Shown in pieces: positions 36,091 to 43,947 of a DNA stretch of 64,000 nt. Made by a program: the position numbers and the translations under genes. The notes beneath the pieces are model-generated. The model saw only the letters and a list, made by a program, of their open reading frames with translations, was not told the origin of the DNA and ran no database searches. Numbering within the stretch: position 1 is the stretch's first letter; each line of letters opens with the position of its first letter. Source of the DNA: Anaerolineales bacterium (lineage in GTDB: Bacteria; Chloroflexota; Anaerolineae; Anaerolineales; Villigracilaceae); assembly GCA_020060625.1 (NCBI GenBank), contig JAGUZU010000075.1, forward strand, positions 17,785 to 81,784, read 5' to 3'.

Positions 36091-37734
36091 ATGTTTGACA
36101 AATTGAACTCTTTTTTCTCACGGCATGAATATCTGATTCCGTTTGTCATTTTCCTTCTTTTCCTTGCGGCGTCCCTGCCGGGCATAAGCTGGGGCGCGCC
36201 CGCATTGTGGAATCCCGACGAGTTGGTCTGGCGGGTGGACATGGCGTTGAACGGCGCGATGGTTTTCGATGTGACCGAGCCGGATTTCAATTACCCATCC
36301 CTGCCGAAGTATGTGATGTATGCCATCGGCTCCGTCACCTACGGCATGGGAAAATCGAATTATGCGTTCATCGTGTCGGCGCGGGTATTCTCGGCGTTTT
36401 TGGGCGCGTTGGCTGGCGTTTTGATCTATTATCTTGCGCGCATGATCGGCGCGGATAAAAAGATTTCATTGCTGGCGGGCTTGCTGTACATTGCCAGCGG
36501 CGTTGCAGCGGCGAATGGACGCTTTGCCCACAACGATCTGCATTTGCAACTGTTCTCCATCCTTTGCGTGTTCTTTGCCGTTAAATACCGGTACACGAAT
36601 TCAAAAGTGTGGTTGTATGCCTCTTTCCTTTCGGTGGGGCTTGCGGCTTCCAGCAAGTACACGGGCGGGAGTCTCATCCTTTTGCCTGTGGCAGTATATC
36701 TTGCCGCAAATTGGGCGGAGGTCCGCTCGCGCTGGCTTTCCATGTTCGGGTTTCTTTTCCTCGGCGGTGTGATTTCGCTCTTGGGTTATGGACTTGGCAC
36801 GCCCAAAGCCCTGCTTAACCCGATTTATTACTTTTCAAATGTGATTCCCGCCTTGCAGAATTACCCGCAATACGGTTTCAATTCCGGCGCGCCAATCGGT
36901 TTATTCGGTCAATGGGGGGTGTTCGAGAATGCGGTGGGAACATTCGCGTATTACATTTTTATCCTTGCCTTTGCCTGGTTTTCGGTTCGGCTCATCTTGC
37001 GGAAGTTCGGGAAGGCTTCGCTGGAAAACAGGCAGGCGCAGGGAGCGGGCATCCTCATACTGGCGGTGTTGATTTTCGACCTGCCCTTCATGATCTCCAT
37101 CAACTACATTGGACGGTATTTCATTCCCTTTGTGCCGTTCCTTGCCATTCTTGGCGCGCTGTTTGTGGATGAAGTTCTCCGCTTCGCTTCCAGCCGGAAA
37201 CTGGTCTTCGTCCCCCCGCTGATTGCCGCGCTGTTGGCGGTTGGCATCGTCTACTCGTTTTTGCGTCTTGCCGGCACGGCATTGCTTTTCATGAACGACG
37301 CCCGCATCCCTGCCAGTGAATACATTGCAACCATTCGCGGTTATGGGAAGAGCGTTGAATATACCTTGTATCCGCCTCAAATTGAGAAACGACGTTTTTT
37401 GCGCGCGCATAATTACCCCATCTATTTCGTCAAATACCCTGATGATGTCGTTCCAACAGGCGGGCGCTACGAATACAACCAGGGCGAGCGGGGACTGCTC
37501 GAACGCGATACGGATTACTTCGTCATGGACAGTTATACTTATGACCGCTTTTATACCGAATCAGTTTGCGAGACCAATCCCGTGGAGTGTGATTTCTTCA
37601 AACGGCTGATCGCCGGGGAAGCAGAGTCCTTCCGCCTCTTGCGGGAATTCAAATACGATCTCCCGCCTTACCTGCCGCACGTTACCATTTCGGCAGTCAA
37701 CCCGGATGTGCTGATCTTTGAACGGGTGAGATGA
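36091..37734 (+). CDS. GT-C family glycosyltransferase (ArnT/PMT-like membrane protein)
   Basis: The 547-residue polytopic protein has about ten membrane segments. The first loop contains WNPDELVWRVDMALNG, the acidic DE signature of GT83/PMT_2-type enzymes that use polyprenyl-phosphate sugars, followed by YPSLPKYVMY and NGRFAHNDLHLQLF. The C-terminal 150 residues form an outside domain. It probably transfers a sugar from a lipid carrier to protein or glycan on the outer side of the membrane. It ends the + strand run; the next two genes are reversed. Confidence 0.82.
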   Translation: MFDKLNSFFSRHEYLIPFVIFLLFLAASLPGISWGAPALWNPDELVWRVDMALNGAMVFDVTEPDFNYPSLPKYVMYAIGSVTYGMGKSNYAFIVSARVFSAFLGALAGVLIYYLARMIGADKKISLLAGLLYIASGVAAANGRFAHNDLHLQLFSILCVFFAVKYRYTNSKVWLYASFLSVGLAASSKYTGGSLILLPVAVYLAANWAEVRSRWLSMFGFLFLGGVISLLGYGLGTPKALLNPIYYFSNVIPALQNYPQYGFNSGAPIGLFGQWGVFENAVGTFAYYIFILAFAWFSVRLILRKFGKASLENRQAQGAGILILAVLIFDLPFMISINYIGRYFIPFVPFLAILGALFVDEVLRFASSRKLVFVPPLIAALLAVGIVYSFLRLAGTALLFMNDARIPASEYIATIRGYGKSVEYTLYPPQIEKRRFLRAHNYPIYFVKYPDDVVPTGGRYEYNQGERGLLERDTDYFVMDSYTYDRFYTESVCETNPVECDFFKRLIAGEAESFRLLREFKYDLPPYLPHVTISAVNPDVLIFERVR

Positions 37735-37770
37735 AAAACGACGGTCACTTTGAAGATGATCGTCATTCCG
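37735..37770. other. Convergent intergenic spacer, weak stem
   Basis: Thirty-six bases between converging genes. GACGGTC and GATCGTC can form a 6-of-7 stem, without a T-run. No convincing terminator is seen. Confidence 0.3.
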
Positions 37771-38412
37771 TCACTTAATGAAATTGCCCACCGTGTACAC
37801 CGTCCCTGCAATGGGCGGTGTGCTTTTCATTTCGATCACCTTTCCCTTTGGGAATGCCTTATGTGCCGCGGCGGCAATCTCCTTTTCGGTGGAAAAATGC
37901 TCGTCGCGGATGTTGTGTCCCATCAAACGGAACATGAAGACCATGAACGGCTTCTCGACGGGGGTCCCGTAAACCATCTGTCCGCCAGGCTTAAGCACGC
38001 GCCTCACTTCCTTGATCGCCTGTTCCAATTCCAGCGGCGTTAGGTGTTCGAGGATGCTGATTAGCAGAACCGTGTCGAATTTATTATCCGGGTAGGGCAT
38101 GTTCAGCACATCGCCTTCTTCGAGGAAGAGCGGAATTCCCATCGGCTCGAACACAGATTTGACGGCTTCGATGTCGGCGGTCAGGTCGATGCCGTGAATT
38201 TCCTTATACATATCGTGCAGGTTGGGAAAGGCAAGCCCGGTCCCAAAACCGACCTCCAACACGCGCCCGCCGCCTGTGCATTCGCCCAGCGCCAGTTCCA
38301 CGCGGCGGCGGTACATTTTTCCGAAGATAGGCCAGTAATAGTATTTGATCGGGTCGTATTGATTCACGCCTTTATAAGCCTGGGCGGGCAGGAGTTTTAA
38401 TTTTGGAAGCAT
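37771..38412 (-). CDS. SAM-dependent methyltransferase
   Basis: Start at 38412 (reverse strand) because AAGGAAA lies ahead of MLPKLKLLPAQAYKGV; extending to 38502 would overlap the upstream fusion gene. The 213-residue product has VLEVGFGTGLAFPNL, GIDLT, FDTVLLISILEHLTPLE and RRVLKPGGQMVYGTP, a Methyltransf_11 pattern similar to UbiE/PmtA. It is the second gene of a two-gene reverse operon with the methyltransferase-GT2 fusion. Together they may modify a lipid carrier or a lipid-linked sugar. Confidence 0.85.
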   Translation of the reverse strand: MLPKLKLLPAQAYKGVNQYDPIKYYYWPIFGKMYRRRVELALGECTGGGRVLEVGFGTGLAFPNLHDMYKEIHGIDLTADIEAVKSVFEPMGIPLFLEEGDVLNMPYPDNKFDTVLLISILEHLTPLELEQAIKEVRRVLKPGGQMVYGTPVEKPFMVFMFRLMGHNIRDEHFSTEKEIAAAAHKAFPKGKVIEMKSTPPIAGTVYTVGNFIK

Positions 38413-38435
38413 TGAATTTCCTTGAAATCGGGGCG

Positions 38436-39869
38436 TTATACAAATTTGATTCGCCTCGCCGCAAAAGCAACCATCCTGAACAGCAGGATGCCGTGTTTCC
38501 AACGGGAGATATTGGTGGTTCCGTAGGTGCGTTCGCGGTAGCGGATGGGAAGGTCTACGATCTTCAGGTTTAATTTTGCCGCGCCGAAGATCAGGTCGAA
38601 ATCACCGAAGGGATCGAAGTCGCCAAAGTAGGAACGGTTGGCGGCGATCTTTTCATAGTCTTTTCGCCAGAGAACTTTCGTTCCGCAAAGTGTGTCTTTG
38701 ACGGGCTGACCAAGCATCCATGAGAAGGCGAGGCTGAAGAATTTGTTGCCGAGGAAGTTAAGCGTGCGCATCGCTTCCTTTTCCATCGGGTAGACAAGGC
38801 GCACGCCATTGATGAACTCTCCATTGCCGGAGGCAATGGCTTCGTAGAAACGCGGCAGGTCTTCCGGTGGGACGGTCAGGTCTGCGTCTAGGATCATGAG
38901 GATGTCGCCGGAGGCTTTTTCGAAGCCGAGTCGAATGGCGTCGGCTTTGCCAATGCCCGGCTGGCGGAAGAGCAGGCTTGGGGTCCGGGGGTGAAGCGGA
39001 ATTTCCTTCTCGATGGTTTCGTAGGTGTTGTCGTGGGAATGCCCCTCGACGAAGATGAGTTCGGTTTTCGATCCCATGTTGGGAAGGCGCTCGAAGATAT
39101 TTTTGACGTTGCCCGCTTCGTTTCGCGCGGCGACCACGACGGACACGCTTGGGTTTTGCGCGGGTTGGGGGGCGGGGCGGGCAATGACGAAGTTGGAAAG
39201 CGCAAAGCTGTTGAAGGGCCAAAGTTTTACGAGGTAGCGGTTTATAAGTCCGCAAAGAGGCAGGGGCAGAAGGATCTCGCGCGTGGCGCGGACTCTTTCA
39301 AAGCCTGCCAGTCGCAGGAGATTGTCCACGTCTTCGGGGGTCAGCCAGTTTTGACTCAAAATGGGCGCGGCGAGATTCAGGCTTTGCGCGAGCGTGAGCG
39401 GAAGCTGCCAGAGGTGGCTGTAAAAGTTCAGGATGAGGCGCGTGTGCGGCGCGCATAATTTTTTAACCTGTTCGAGCGCGCGCTGGACATCCCACAAATC
39501 GTTGACGGTGTCCGAAAGGATGATGACATCGAACACGTCTTCGAGGCTGGAGAGGTCATGTGTATCGAGCTGGCGGTATTCGATTTCGGGATGACGTTGT
39601 TTTGCGCGGGCGATCATCTCGGCGGAAAAATCCACGCCGACGCCGTGAGAGGGTTGCAGGCTGGCGATGAGGTCTCCCGCGCCGCAGCCGATTTCAAGGA
39701 TGCGTTGATTTGGATGGACGAGGAATTGATAAATCTCTGCCAGCCGGCGGTGATACCAGCGTCCCATGCCGCGCCAGTGATCGCGTTTTTTGGCAATGGC
39801 ATCCCAGTTTGCCATGCGGGTCTGCTGGTAGGCTTTGCCCGCTTCATCGAAAGGTGGGTTGATGTTCAT
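38436..39869 (-). CDS. Fusion protein: N-terminal methyltransferase and C-terminal GT2
   Basis: Two enzymes in one 477-residue chain. Residues about 55-220 form a SAM methyltransferase (ILEIGCGAGDLIASL, GVDFSAEMIARAKQ, VIILSDTVNDLWDV). Residues about 240-477 form a GT2 domain of the dolichyl-phosphate-mannose-synthase type (SVSVVVAARNEAGNVKNIF, FVEGHSHDNTYE, LMILDADLTVPPEDL, NISRWKHG). Such GT2 enzymes load sugars onto polyprenyl phosphate, which would feed the GT-C proteins at 33-38 kb. The gene is divergent from the MarR-type regulator at 39954. Fusions of this order occur in Chloroflexota and cyanobacteria but the combined reaction is not defined. Confidence 0.87.
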   Translation of the reverse strand: MNINPPFDEAGKAYQQTRMANWDAIAKKRDHWRGMGRWYHRRLAEIYQFLVHPNQRILEIGCGAGDLIASLQPSHGVGVDFSAEMIARAKQRHPEIEYRQLDTHDLSSLEDVFDVIILSDTVNDLWDVQRALEQVKKLCAPHTRLILNFYSHLWQLPLTLAQSLNLAAPILSQNWLTPEDVDNLLRLAGFERVRATREILLPLPLCGLINRYLVKLWPFNSFALSNFVIARPAPQPAQNPSVSVVVAARNEAGNVKNIFERLPNMGSKTELIFVEGHSHDNTYETIEKEIPLHPRTPSLLFRQPGIGKADAIRLGFEKASGDILMILDADLTVPPEDLPRFYEAIASGNGEFINGVRLVYPMEKEAMRTLNFLGNKFFSLAFSWMLGQPVKDTLCGTKVLWRKDYEKIAANRSYFGDFDPFGDFDLIFGAAKLNLKIVDLPIRYRERTYGTTNISRWKHGILLFRMVAFAARRIKFV

Positions 39870-39917
39870 GACGAGTGATTTTACCTGAGGCTGTCCGTTC
39901 GTGATGCGAAAAGTGAG

Positions 39918-39950
39918 TTATAATTCAGCGACTGAATTTTGGAATTATAA
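39918..39950. promoter_or_regulatory. Nested palindromes between divergent genes, candidate operator/promoter
   Basis: A perfect 9-base inverted repeat TTATAATTC (39918-39926) / GAATTATAA (39942-39950) encloses a second perfect one, AATTCAG-CGA-CTGAATT (39922-39938). TATAAT inside the left arm could serve as a -10 for the + gene, whose ATG is only 3 bases after the right arm, with no ribosome site between. The most economical reading is an autoregulatory site for the MarR-type protein encoded next. Confidence 0.6.
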
Positions 39951-39953
39951 ATC

Positions 39954-40430
39954 ATGACTGTTGAATCTACAAACGACGAACTCCGCGAACTTTCCCTGCT
40001 CGAGCAGATCGAGAGCGACCCGGATATAAACCAATCCACACTTGCCCGTCAGTTGGGTGTGGCGGTTGGCACGGTCAACTGGCATTTGAAACGCCTCATC
40101 GCCAAAGGCGCGGTAAAGGTTTCACGTGCCGAACGCAAGAAACTGCGCTACATCATCACGCCCGAGGGACTTGCATTGCGCGCCCGCCTGGCAGTGGATT
40201 ATGTCGAGCGTTCGTTTTCCGTTTATCGAAAGACCCGTCAGCGTGTGAAGGATCATCTTGCAAAAGTGCGCGCCGCAGGTTTCGACCGCGTGCGCATCGT
40301 CGGATCGGGCGATGTGGCGGATATCTGCAAACTGACCTGCATCGAACAGGATATTACGGTGGTGAACGATAAATCCGCGCCCGCGCTTGTTTTGGATGGA
40401 TACAAGATCAGACTGGAAGGCTTGGGATGA
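39954..40430 (+). CDS. MarR-type EPS-associated winged-helix regulator
   Basis: A 158-residue protein with an N-terminal winged helix: LLEQIESDPDINQSTLARQL (about 17-36), recognition helix GVAVGTVNWHLKRLIAKGAV (about 37-56) and wing RKKLRYIITPEG. This order matches the small EPS-associated MarR family found in polysaccharide clusters. The C-terminal half (RVRIVGSGDVADICKLT) is an extra domain that may bind a ligand. It overlaps the following SDR gene by ATGA and sits behind a strong palindrome. It probably controls this section of the cluster. Confidence 0.83.
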   Translation: MTVESTNDELRELSLLEQIESDPDINQSTLARQLGVAVGTVNWHLKRLIAKGAVKVSRAERKKLRYIITPEGLALRARLAVDYVERSFSVYRKTRQRVKDHLAKVRAAGFDRVRIVGSGDVADICKLTCIEQDITVVNDKSAPALVLDGYKIRLEGLG

Positions 40431-41437
40431 CGGACCGCCATATTTTGATCACGGGTGGGGCAGGCTATATCGGCTCACTCCTGACCTCGGAACTGCTTCG
40501 GCAAAATTACCGTGTTACCATCCTCGACAGTCTCCTGTTCGGCGGCGAGAGCATTCTCCCGTTCCTGAGCCATCCAAACTTTCACTTCATCAAAGCGGAT
40601 GTGACCGAGCCGCGCGCTGTGCGGGATGCCGTCCGCCAGGATTGGCAGGTTCCCAATGCGGTGGTCCACCTTGCGGCGATTGTCGGTTTTCCGGCTTGTC
40701 AGGCGGTGGGAAAGCAGGTGGCATGGAAGTACAATGTCGAGGCGACGAAAATGGTCTTCGAGCAGTCAGCAGATTTGGGCGTGGAACGATTCGTGTTCGC
40801 GTCCACCTACAGCAATTACGGTTTGTCTGAAAACGGCAAGCCGGTCACCGAAGAGACCGCGCTCAATCCGCAATCCTTGTATGCCGAGACCAAGATTGCA
40901 AGTGAAGAATTCTTGCTCGCGCAAAAAGATGCGGCTTGCGCGCCGCTTTTGTTCCGCTTTGCGACGTTGTATGGCATTTCCCCCCGCACCCGCTTTGACT
41001 TGATCGTGAATCAATTCGTGCTTGAGGCATTCACCAAACGTTCGCTCATCATCTACCAGCGCGGATACTCGCGCTCGTTCGTTCACATCCGCGATGTGGC
41101 GCGCGGCATCATCATGGGCTTGGAGGCGGAACAGTCGAAGATTCGCGGGCAGGTCTTCAACCTGGGAACTGAGAACGGAAATTATTCCAAGGATGATATT
41201 GTACGGCTCGTCTTGAAGCGCATGCCCGAAACTACGGTGGAATATAAAGACCTGACCTTCGGCGGCGACATGCGCGACATCACCGTGTCGTTCGAGAAGA
41301 TCAAGCGCGTGCTTGGTTTCGATACCACGTTGGACGTGGACGACGGCGTGCGCGAAGTGTTGTTTGCGTTGAAGTCCGGGTTGATCAAAGACCCGGCAGA
41401 TGACAGATACAGGAACGCGCAGTTCATTGTGCAGTAG
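40427..41437 (+). CDS. NAD-dependent epimerase/dehydratase (extended SDR)
   Basis: The 336-residue SDR has ITGGAGYIGSLL (about 7-18), VVHLAAIVG, STYSNYG and the catalytic YAETK, followed by RFATLYGISPRTRFD and FNLGTENGNYS. It belongs to the group annotated as UDP-glucose 4-epimerase-like or heptose/paratose epimerase-like in glycan clusters; the substrate cannot be fixed. Translation is probably coupled to the regulator gene upstream (4-base overlap). A heptamer repeat begins 4 bases after its stop. Confidence 0.85.
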   Translation: MTDRHILITGGAGYIGSLLTSELLRQNYRVTILDSLLFGGESILPFLSHPNFHFIKADVTEPRAVRDAVRQDWQVPNAVVHLAAIVGFPACQAVGKQVAWKYNVEATKMVFEQSADLGVERFVFASTYSNYGLSENGKPVTEETALNPQSLYAETKIASEEFLLAQKDAACAPLLFRFATLYGISPRTRFDLIVNQFVLEAFTKRSLIIYQRGYSRSFVHIRDVARGIIMGLEAEQSKIRGQVFNLGTENGNYSKDDIVRLVLKRMPETTVEYKDLTFGGDMRDITVSFEKIKRVLGFDTTLDVDDGVREVLFALKSGLIKDPADDRYRNAQFIVQ

Positions 41438-41440
41438 GTC

Positions 41441-41475
41441 GCAAGTTGAAGGTTGAAAGTTACAGGTTGAAGGAG
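41441..41475 (+). repeat. Heptamer-periodic repeat, left arm of four-helix-bundle cassette 1
   Basis: Units GTTGAAG, GTTGAAA, GTTACAG, GTTGAAG follow each other at exact 7-base steps. The last unit runs into AAGGAG, so the repeat supplies the ribosome binding site of the four-helix-bundle gene at 41483. The complementary arm (CCTTCCAACC, 41901-41910) lies just past that gene. Confidence 0.85.
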
Positions 41476-41482
41476 AAAAGTT

Positions 41483-41899
41483 ATGACAACGGCGAAGCGG
41501 TTTGAAGATTTGGAAGTTTGGCAGAGAGCGAAAGATTTGACGAACTTGATTTACAAACATTCCGCTGATGGCGCTTTTTCGCGCGATTTTGGTTTGCGCG
41601 ATCAAATGCGAAGAGCTTCCGTTTCAATCATGTCAAACATTGCCGAAGGGTTTGAAAGCCAGACCCAGGCGATGTTCATCAAATTCCTTGGTTACGCAAA
41701 AGGATCGGTGGGTGAATTACGCGCCCAACTTTATATTGCCAGGGACCAGGACTACATCACCGAAGAGGACTTTAATACAATGTTTTCAACAGCGAAAATT
41801 TGCAGCAGGCAACTCTCGCGTTTTATTCAATATCTGGAATCTCAACCCAATGCGCGGCGTGTCCGCGAAGAAGGAGTAACCTACAATGTCGAACAATAA
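41483..41899 (+). CDS. Four-helix-bundle protein (S23/23S-rRNA intervening-sequence type), copy 1
   Basis: The 138-residue protein has the family signature [18 protein letters not shown] (about 7-24), [25 protein letters not shown] (about 31-55) and [14 protein letters not shown]. Relatives are encoded in intervening sequences of 23S rRNA genes in Leptospira and Coxiella and resemble the Avd accessory protein of diversity-generating retroelements; the biochemical role is not known. It interrupts a run of sugar-nucleotide genes. It overlaps the start of the next gene by 14 bases, and inverted heptamer repeats lie on both sides, giving it a cassette-like look. Confidence 0.9.
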   Translation: MTTAKRFEDLEVWQRAKDLTNLIYKHSADGAFSRDFGLRDQMRRASVSIMSNIAEGFESQTQAMFIKFLGYAKGSVGELRAQLYIARDQDYITEEDFNTMFSTAKICSRQLSRFIQYLESQPNARRVREEGVTYNVEQ

Positions 41900-42947
41900 A
41901 CCTTCCAACCTTCGATCTTCAGCCTTTTGGCAAAACAAGCGCGTCCTTGTGACCGGCGGGGCGGGTTTTTTGGGATCCTTTGTGACAGAAAAACTCATTG
42001 AACGCGGCGTAACTGATATTCTTATCCCGCGTATTGAAAATTACAATTTGACAGACCGTGATGACATCCGCCGCCTGTTGAGCGATGCCGTGCTTGCGCG
42101 AGACAAACTGCCTTCCCACTTGTTGCCTGCAAACGTTAACCTGCAACCTTCGACCTTTGACCTGCAACCTTCCAATCTAATCATCATCCACCTCGCCGCG
42201 AACGTGGGCGGCATCGGCGCGAACCGCGAGCATCCCGCTGAGTTTTTCTACGACAACCTGATGATGGGCGTGGAACTCATGCACCAGGCGTACAAGAACG
42301 GCGTCGGCAAATTCGTCGCCATCGGCACGGTCTGCGCCTATCCCAAGTTCACGCCCGTCCCGTTCAAGGAAGACGACCTGTGGATCGGCTACCCCGAAGA
42401 GACCAATGCCCCTTACGGTCTTGCCAAGAAGATGATGCTCGTGCAGGCGCAGGCGTACCGCCAGCAATACGGATTCAACGCCATTTTCCTTCTGCCTGTG
42501 AACCTGTACGGTCCGCGCGATAACTTTAATCTCGCAACTTCGCATGTGATTCCCGCCCTCATCCGCAAAGCCGTCGAAGCAGGCGAGCGAGGCGACAAGG
42601 AGTTACAAGTCTGGGGCGATGGCTCACCAACACGCGAATTCCTCTACGTGGAGGATGCCGCCGACGGTATCGTCACCGCCGCCGAAAAATACAACGGCGA
42701 CCTGCCCGTCAACCTCGGTTCCGGCTACGAAATCTCCATCAAGGACCTGACCGAAATGGTTGCGAAATTAACCGGCTTCACTGGCAAGATCGCCTGGCAG
42801 ACGGATAAGCCCAACGGTCAGCCCCGCCGCGGACTCGACGTCTCCCGCGCGAAGGAACTCTTCGGCTGGAGCGCGCAGGTCCCATTCGAGGAAGGCATGA
42901 AGCGCACCATCGAGTGGTTCAAGGCGAACCGAGACAAGATCAAATGA
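41886..42947 (+). CDS. GDP-L-fucose synthase-like SDR with repeat-derived insertions
   Basis: Epimerase/reductase making GDP-fucose-type sugars. Core motifs: [11 protein letters not shown] (about 22-32), [30 protein letters not shown] and the catalytic YGLAKKM. At 353 residues it is 30-40 longer than the usual 310-320. The excess can be located: the N-terminal [13 protein letters not shown] is encoded by the right arm of the four-helix-bundle cassette, and [18 protein letters not shown] (about 79-96) by a heptamer run at 42112-42173. The catalytic residues are intact, so function is likely kept. No GDP-mannose 4,6-dehydratase is seen in the window. Confidence 0.87.
   Translation: MSNNKPSNLRSSAFWQNKRVLVTGGAGFLGSFVTEKLIERGVTDILIPRIENYNLTDRDDIRRLLSDAVLARDKLPSHLLPANVNLQPSTFDLQPSNLIIIHLAANVGGIGANREHPAEFFYDNLMMGVELMHQAYKNGVGKFVAIGTVCAYPKFTPVPFKEDDLWIGYPEETNAPYGLAKKMMLVQAQAYRQQYGFNAIFLLPVNLYGPRDNFNLATSHVIPALIRKAVEAGERGDKELQVWGDGSPTREFLYVEDAADGIVTAAEKYNGDLPVNLGSGYEISIKDLTEMVAKLTGFTGKIAWQTDKPNGQPRRGLDVSRAKELFGWSAQVPFEEGMKRTIEWFKANRDKIK
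42112..42173 (+). repeat. In-frame heptamer repeat inside the fucose-synthase-like gene
   Basis: Units AACCTGC, AACCTTC, GACCTTT, GACCTGC, AACCTTC run at 7-base steps and encode [13 protein letters not shown] between the third and fourth Rossmann strands. The same heptamers fill the spacer just after this gene. Confidence 0.88.
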
Positions 42948-42950
42948 GTT

Positions 42951-43032
42951 GCAGGTCACAGGTTGAAGGTTAAAAGTAAGACCAACCTTCAACCTTCAAC
43001 GTTCAACCTTCAACCTTCAACCTTCAACCTTT
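42951..43032 (+). repeat. Heptamer-periodic hairpin filling the spacer before Wzm-2
   Basis: Left part: GTTGCAG, GTCACAG, GTTGAAG, GTTAAAA. Right part: seven consecutive units of AACCTTC (third unit AACGTTC, last AACCTTT) from 42984 to 43032, ending on the base before ATG 43033. The two parts are complementary and can fold back. No Shine-Dalgarno-like purine run precedes the start codon. Confidence 0.92.
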
Positions 43033-43875
43033 ATGACTGAAATTAAACACGAACCCGCCACCGTCTACATCAAACCGTCCAAAGGGCTTGCCGCATTAAA
43101 CCTGCGCGATCTTTGGATGTACCGCGAACTGATCTTTTTCATGGTCTGGCGCGATGTGAAGGTGAAATACAAACAAACGCTGCTTGGCATGGCATGGGCG
43201 GTCATCCAGCCCGTGATGACCATGCTGGTCTTCACCTTCCTCTTTGACCGCGTGGCAAAACTCCCAACCGAAGGCATTCCCTATCCCGTCTTCGCGTTTA
43301 CCGCACTGCTGCCGTGGGGCTTGTTCGTGGTCGCGCTCAACCAGGGCAGTCGTTCGCTCGTGGCGCACAACAACATGGTGACGAAGATCTACTTTCCGCG
43401 CCTCATCCTGCCAATGTCATCGGTCTTCGCAGGCTTGGTGGATTTTGCGATTGCCTTTGTCATCCTGGTCGGATTGATGTTCTACTATCAAGTCACGCCC
43501 GCCTGGAATTTACTCTGGACGCTTCCGCTCTTCCTGCTGCTTGCAATCGTGACCGCGCTCGGCGTTGCCCTCTGGCTTTCGGCGATCAACGTCCAGTATC
43601 GTGACGTAAACCAAGCCCTCCCGTTTCTGACTCAGTTTTGGCTGTTTGCCACGCCCGTTGCTTACTCTGCCTCTGTCATTTCCGAAAAATGGCGGATCGC
43701 CTACTCCCTCAACCCGATGGCGGGCGTGGTCAACGGCTTCCGCTGGGCGCTGCTCGGCACCGGCAGCGGACCCGACATCACGCTTTGGGTTTCGGTTGGA
43801 ATTTCAATTTTGATCTTTGTCTCGGGTCTCTTCTATTTCCGAAGCATGGAAAAGACCTTTGCGGACACAATATAG
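43033..43875 (+). CDS. ABC-2 type polysaccharide export permease (Wzm-like), second system
   Basis: A 280-residue permease with the same plan as the 0.6 kb gene: LRDLWMYRELIFFMVWRDVKVKYKQTLLGMAWAVIQP leading into about six membrane segments and ending in FADTI. Residues differ throughout from copy 1, so it is a diverged paralogue rather than a recent duplicate. It begins directly after a pyrimidine-rich heptamer array with no ribosome site, so translation may depend on coupling or on mRNA refolding. It pairs with the ATPase gene 72 bases downstream. Confidence 0.93.
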   Translation: MTEIKHEPATVYIKPSKGLAALNLRDLWMYRELIFFMVWRDVKVKYKQTLLGMAWAVIQPVMTMLVFTFLFDRVAKLPTEGIPYPVFAFTALLPWGLFVVALNQGSRSLVAHNNMVTKIYFPRLILPMSSVFAGLVDFAIAFVILVGLMFYYQVTPAWNLLWTLPLFLLLAIVTALGVALWLSAINVQYRDVNQALPFLTQFWLFATPVAYSASVISEKWRIAYSLNPMAGVVNGFRWALLGTGSGPDITLWVSVGISILIFVSGLFYFRSMEKTFADTI

Positions 43876-43940
43876 GTTACAGGTTACAGGTTACAAGTTG
43901 AAAGTTGCAGGTTTGAAACCTTCAACCTTCAACCTTCAAA
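43876..43940 (+). repeat. Heptamer-periodic hairpin in the Wzm-2/Wzt-2 spacer
   Basis: GGTTACA three times, AGTTGAA, AGTTGCA, GGTTTGA, then AACCTTC three times, all at 7-base steps. The first part is purine-rich and the second is its complement. It ends 7 bases before ATG 43948, which again lacks a ribosome site. Confidence 0.92.
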
Positions 43941-43947
43941 CAAACAT

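Noticed and set aside
42984..43032. The AACCTTC tandem array as a CRISPR array
   Set aside because: Units are 7 bases without spacers, and no cas gene is present; CRISPR repeats are 21-40 bases.
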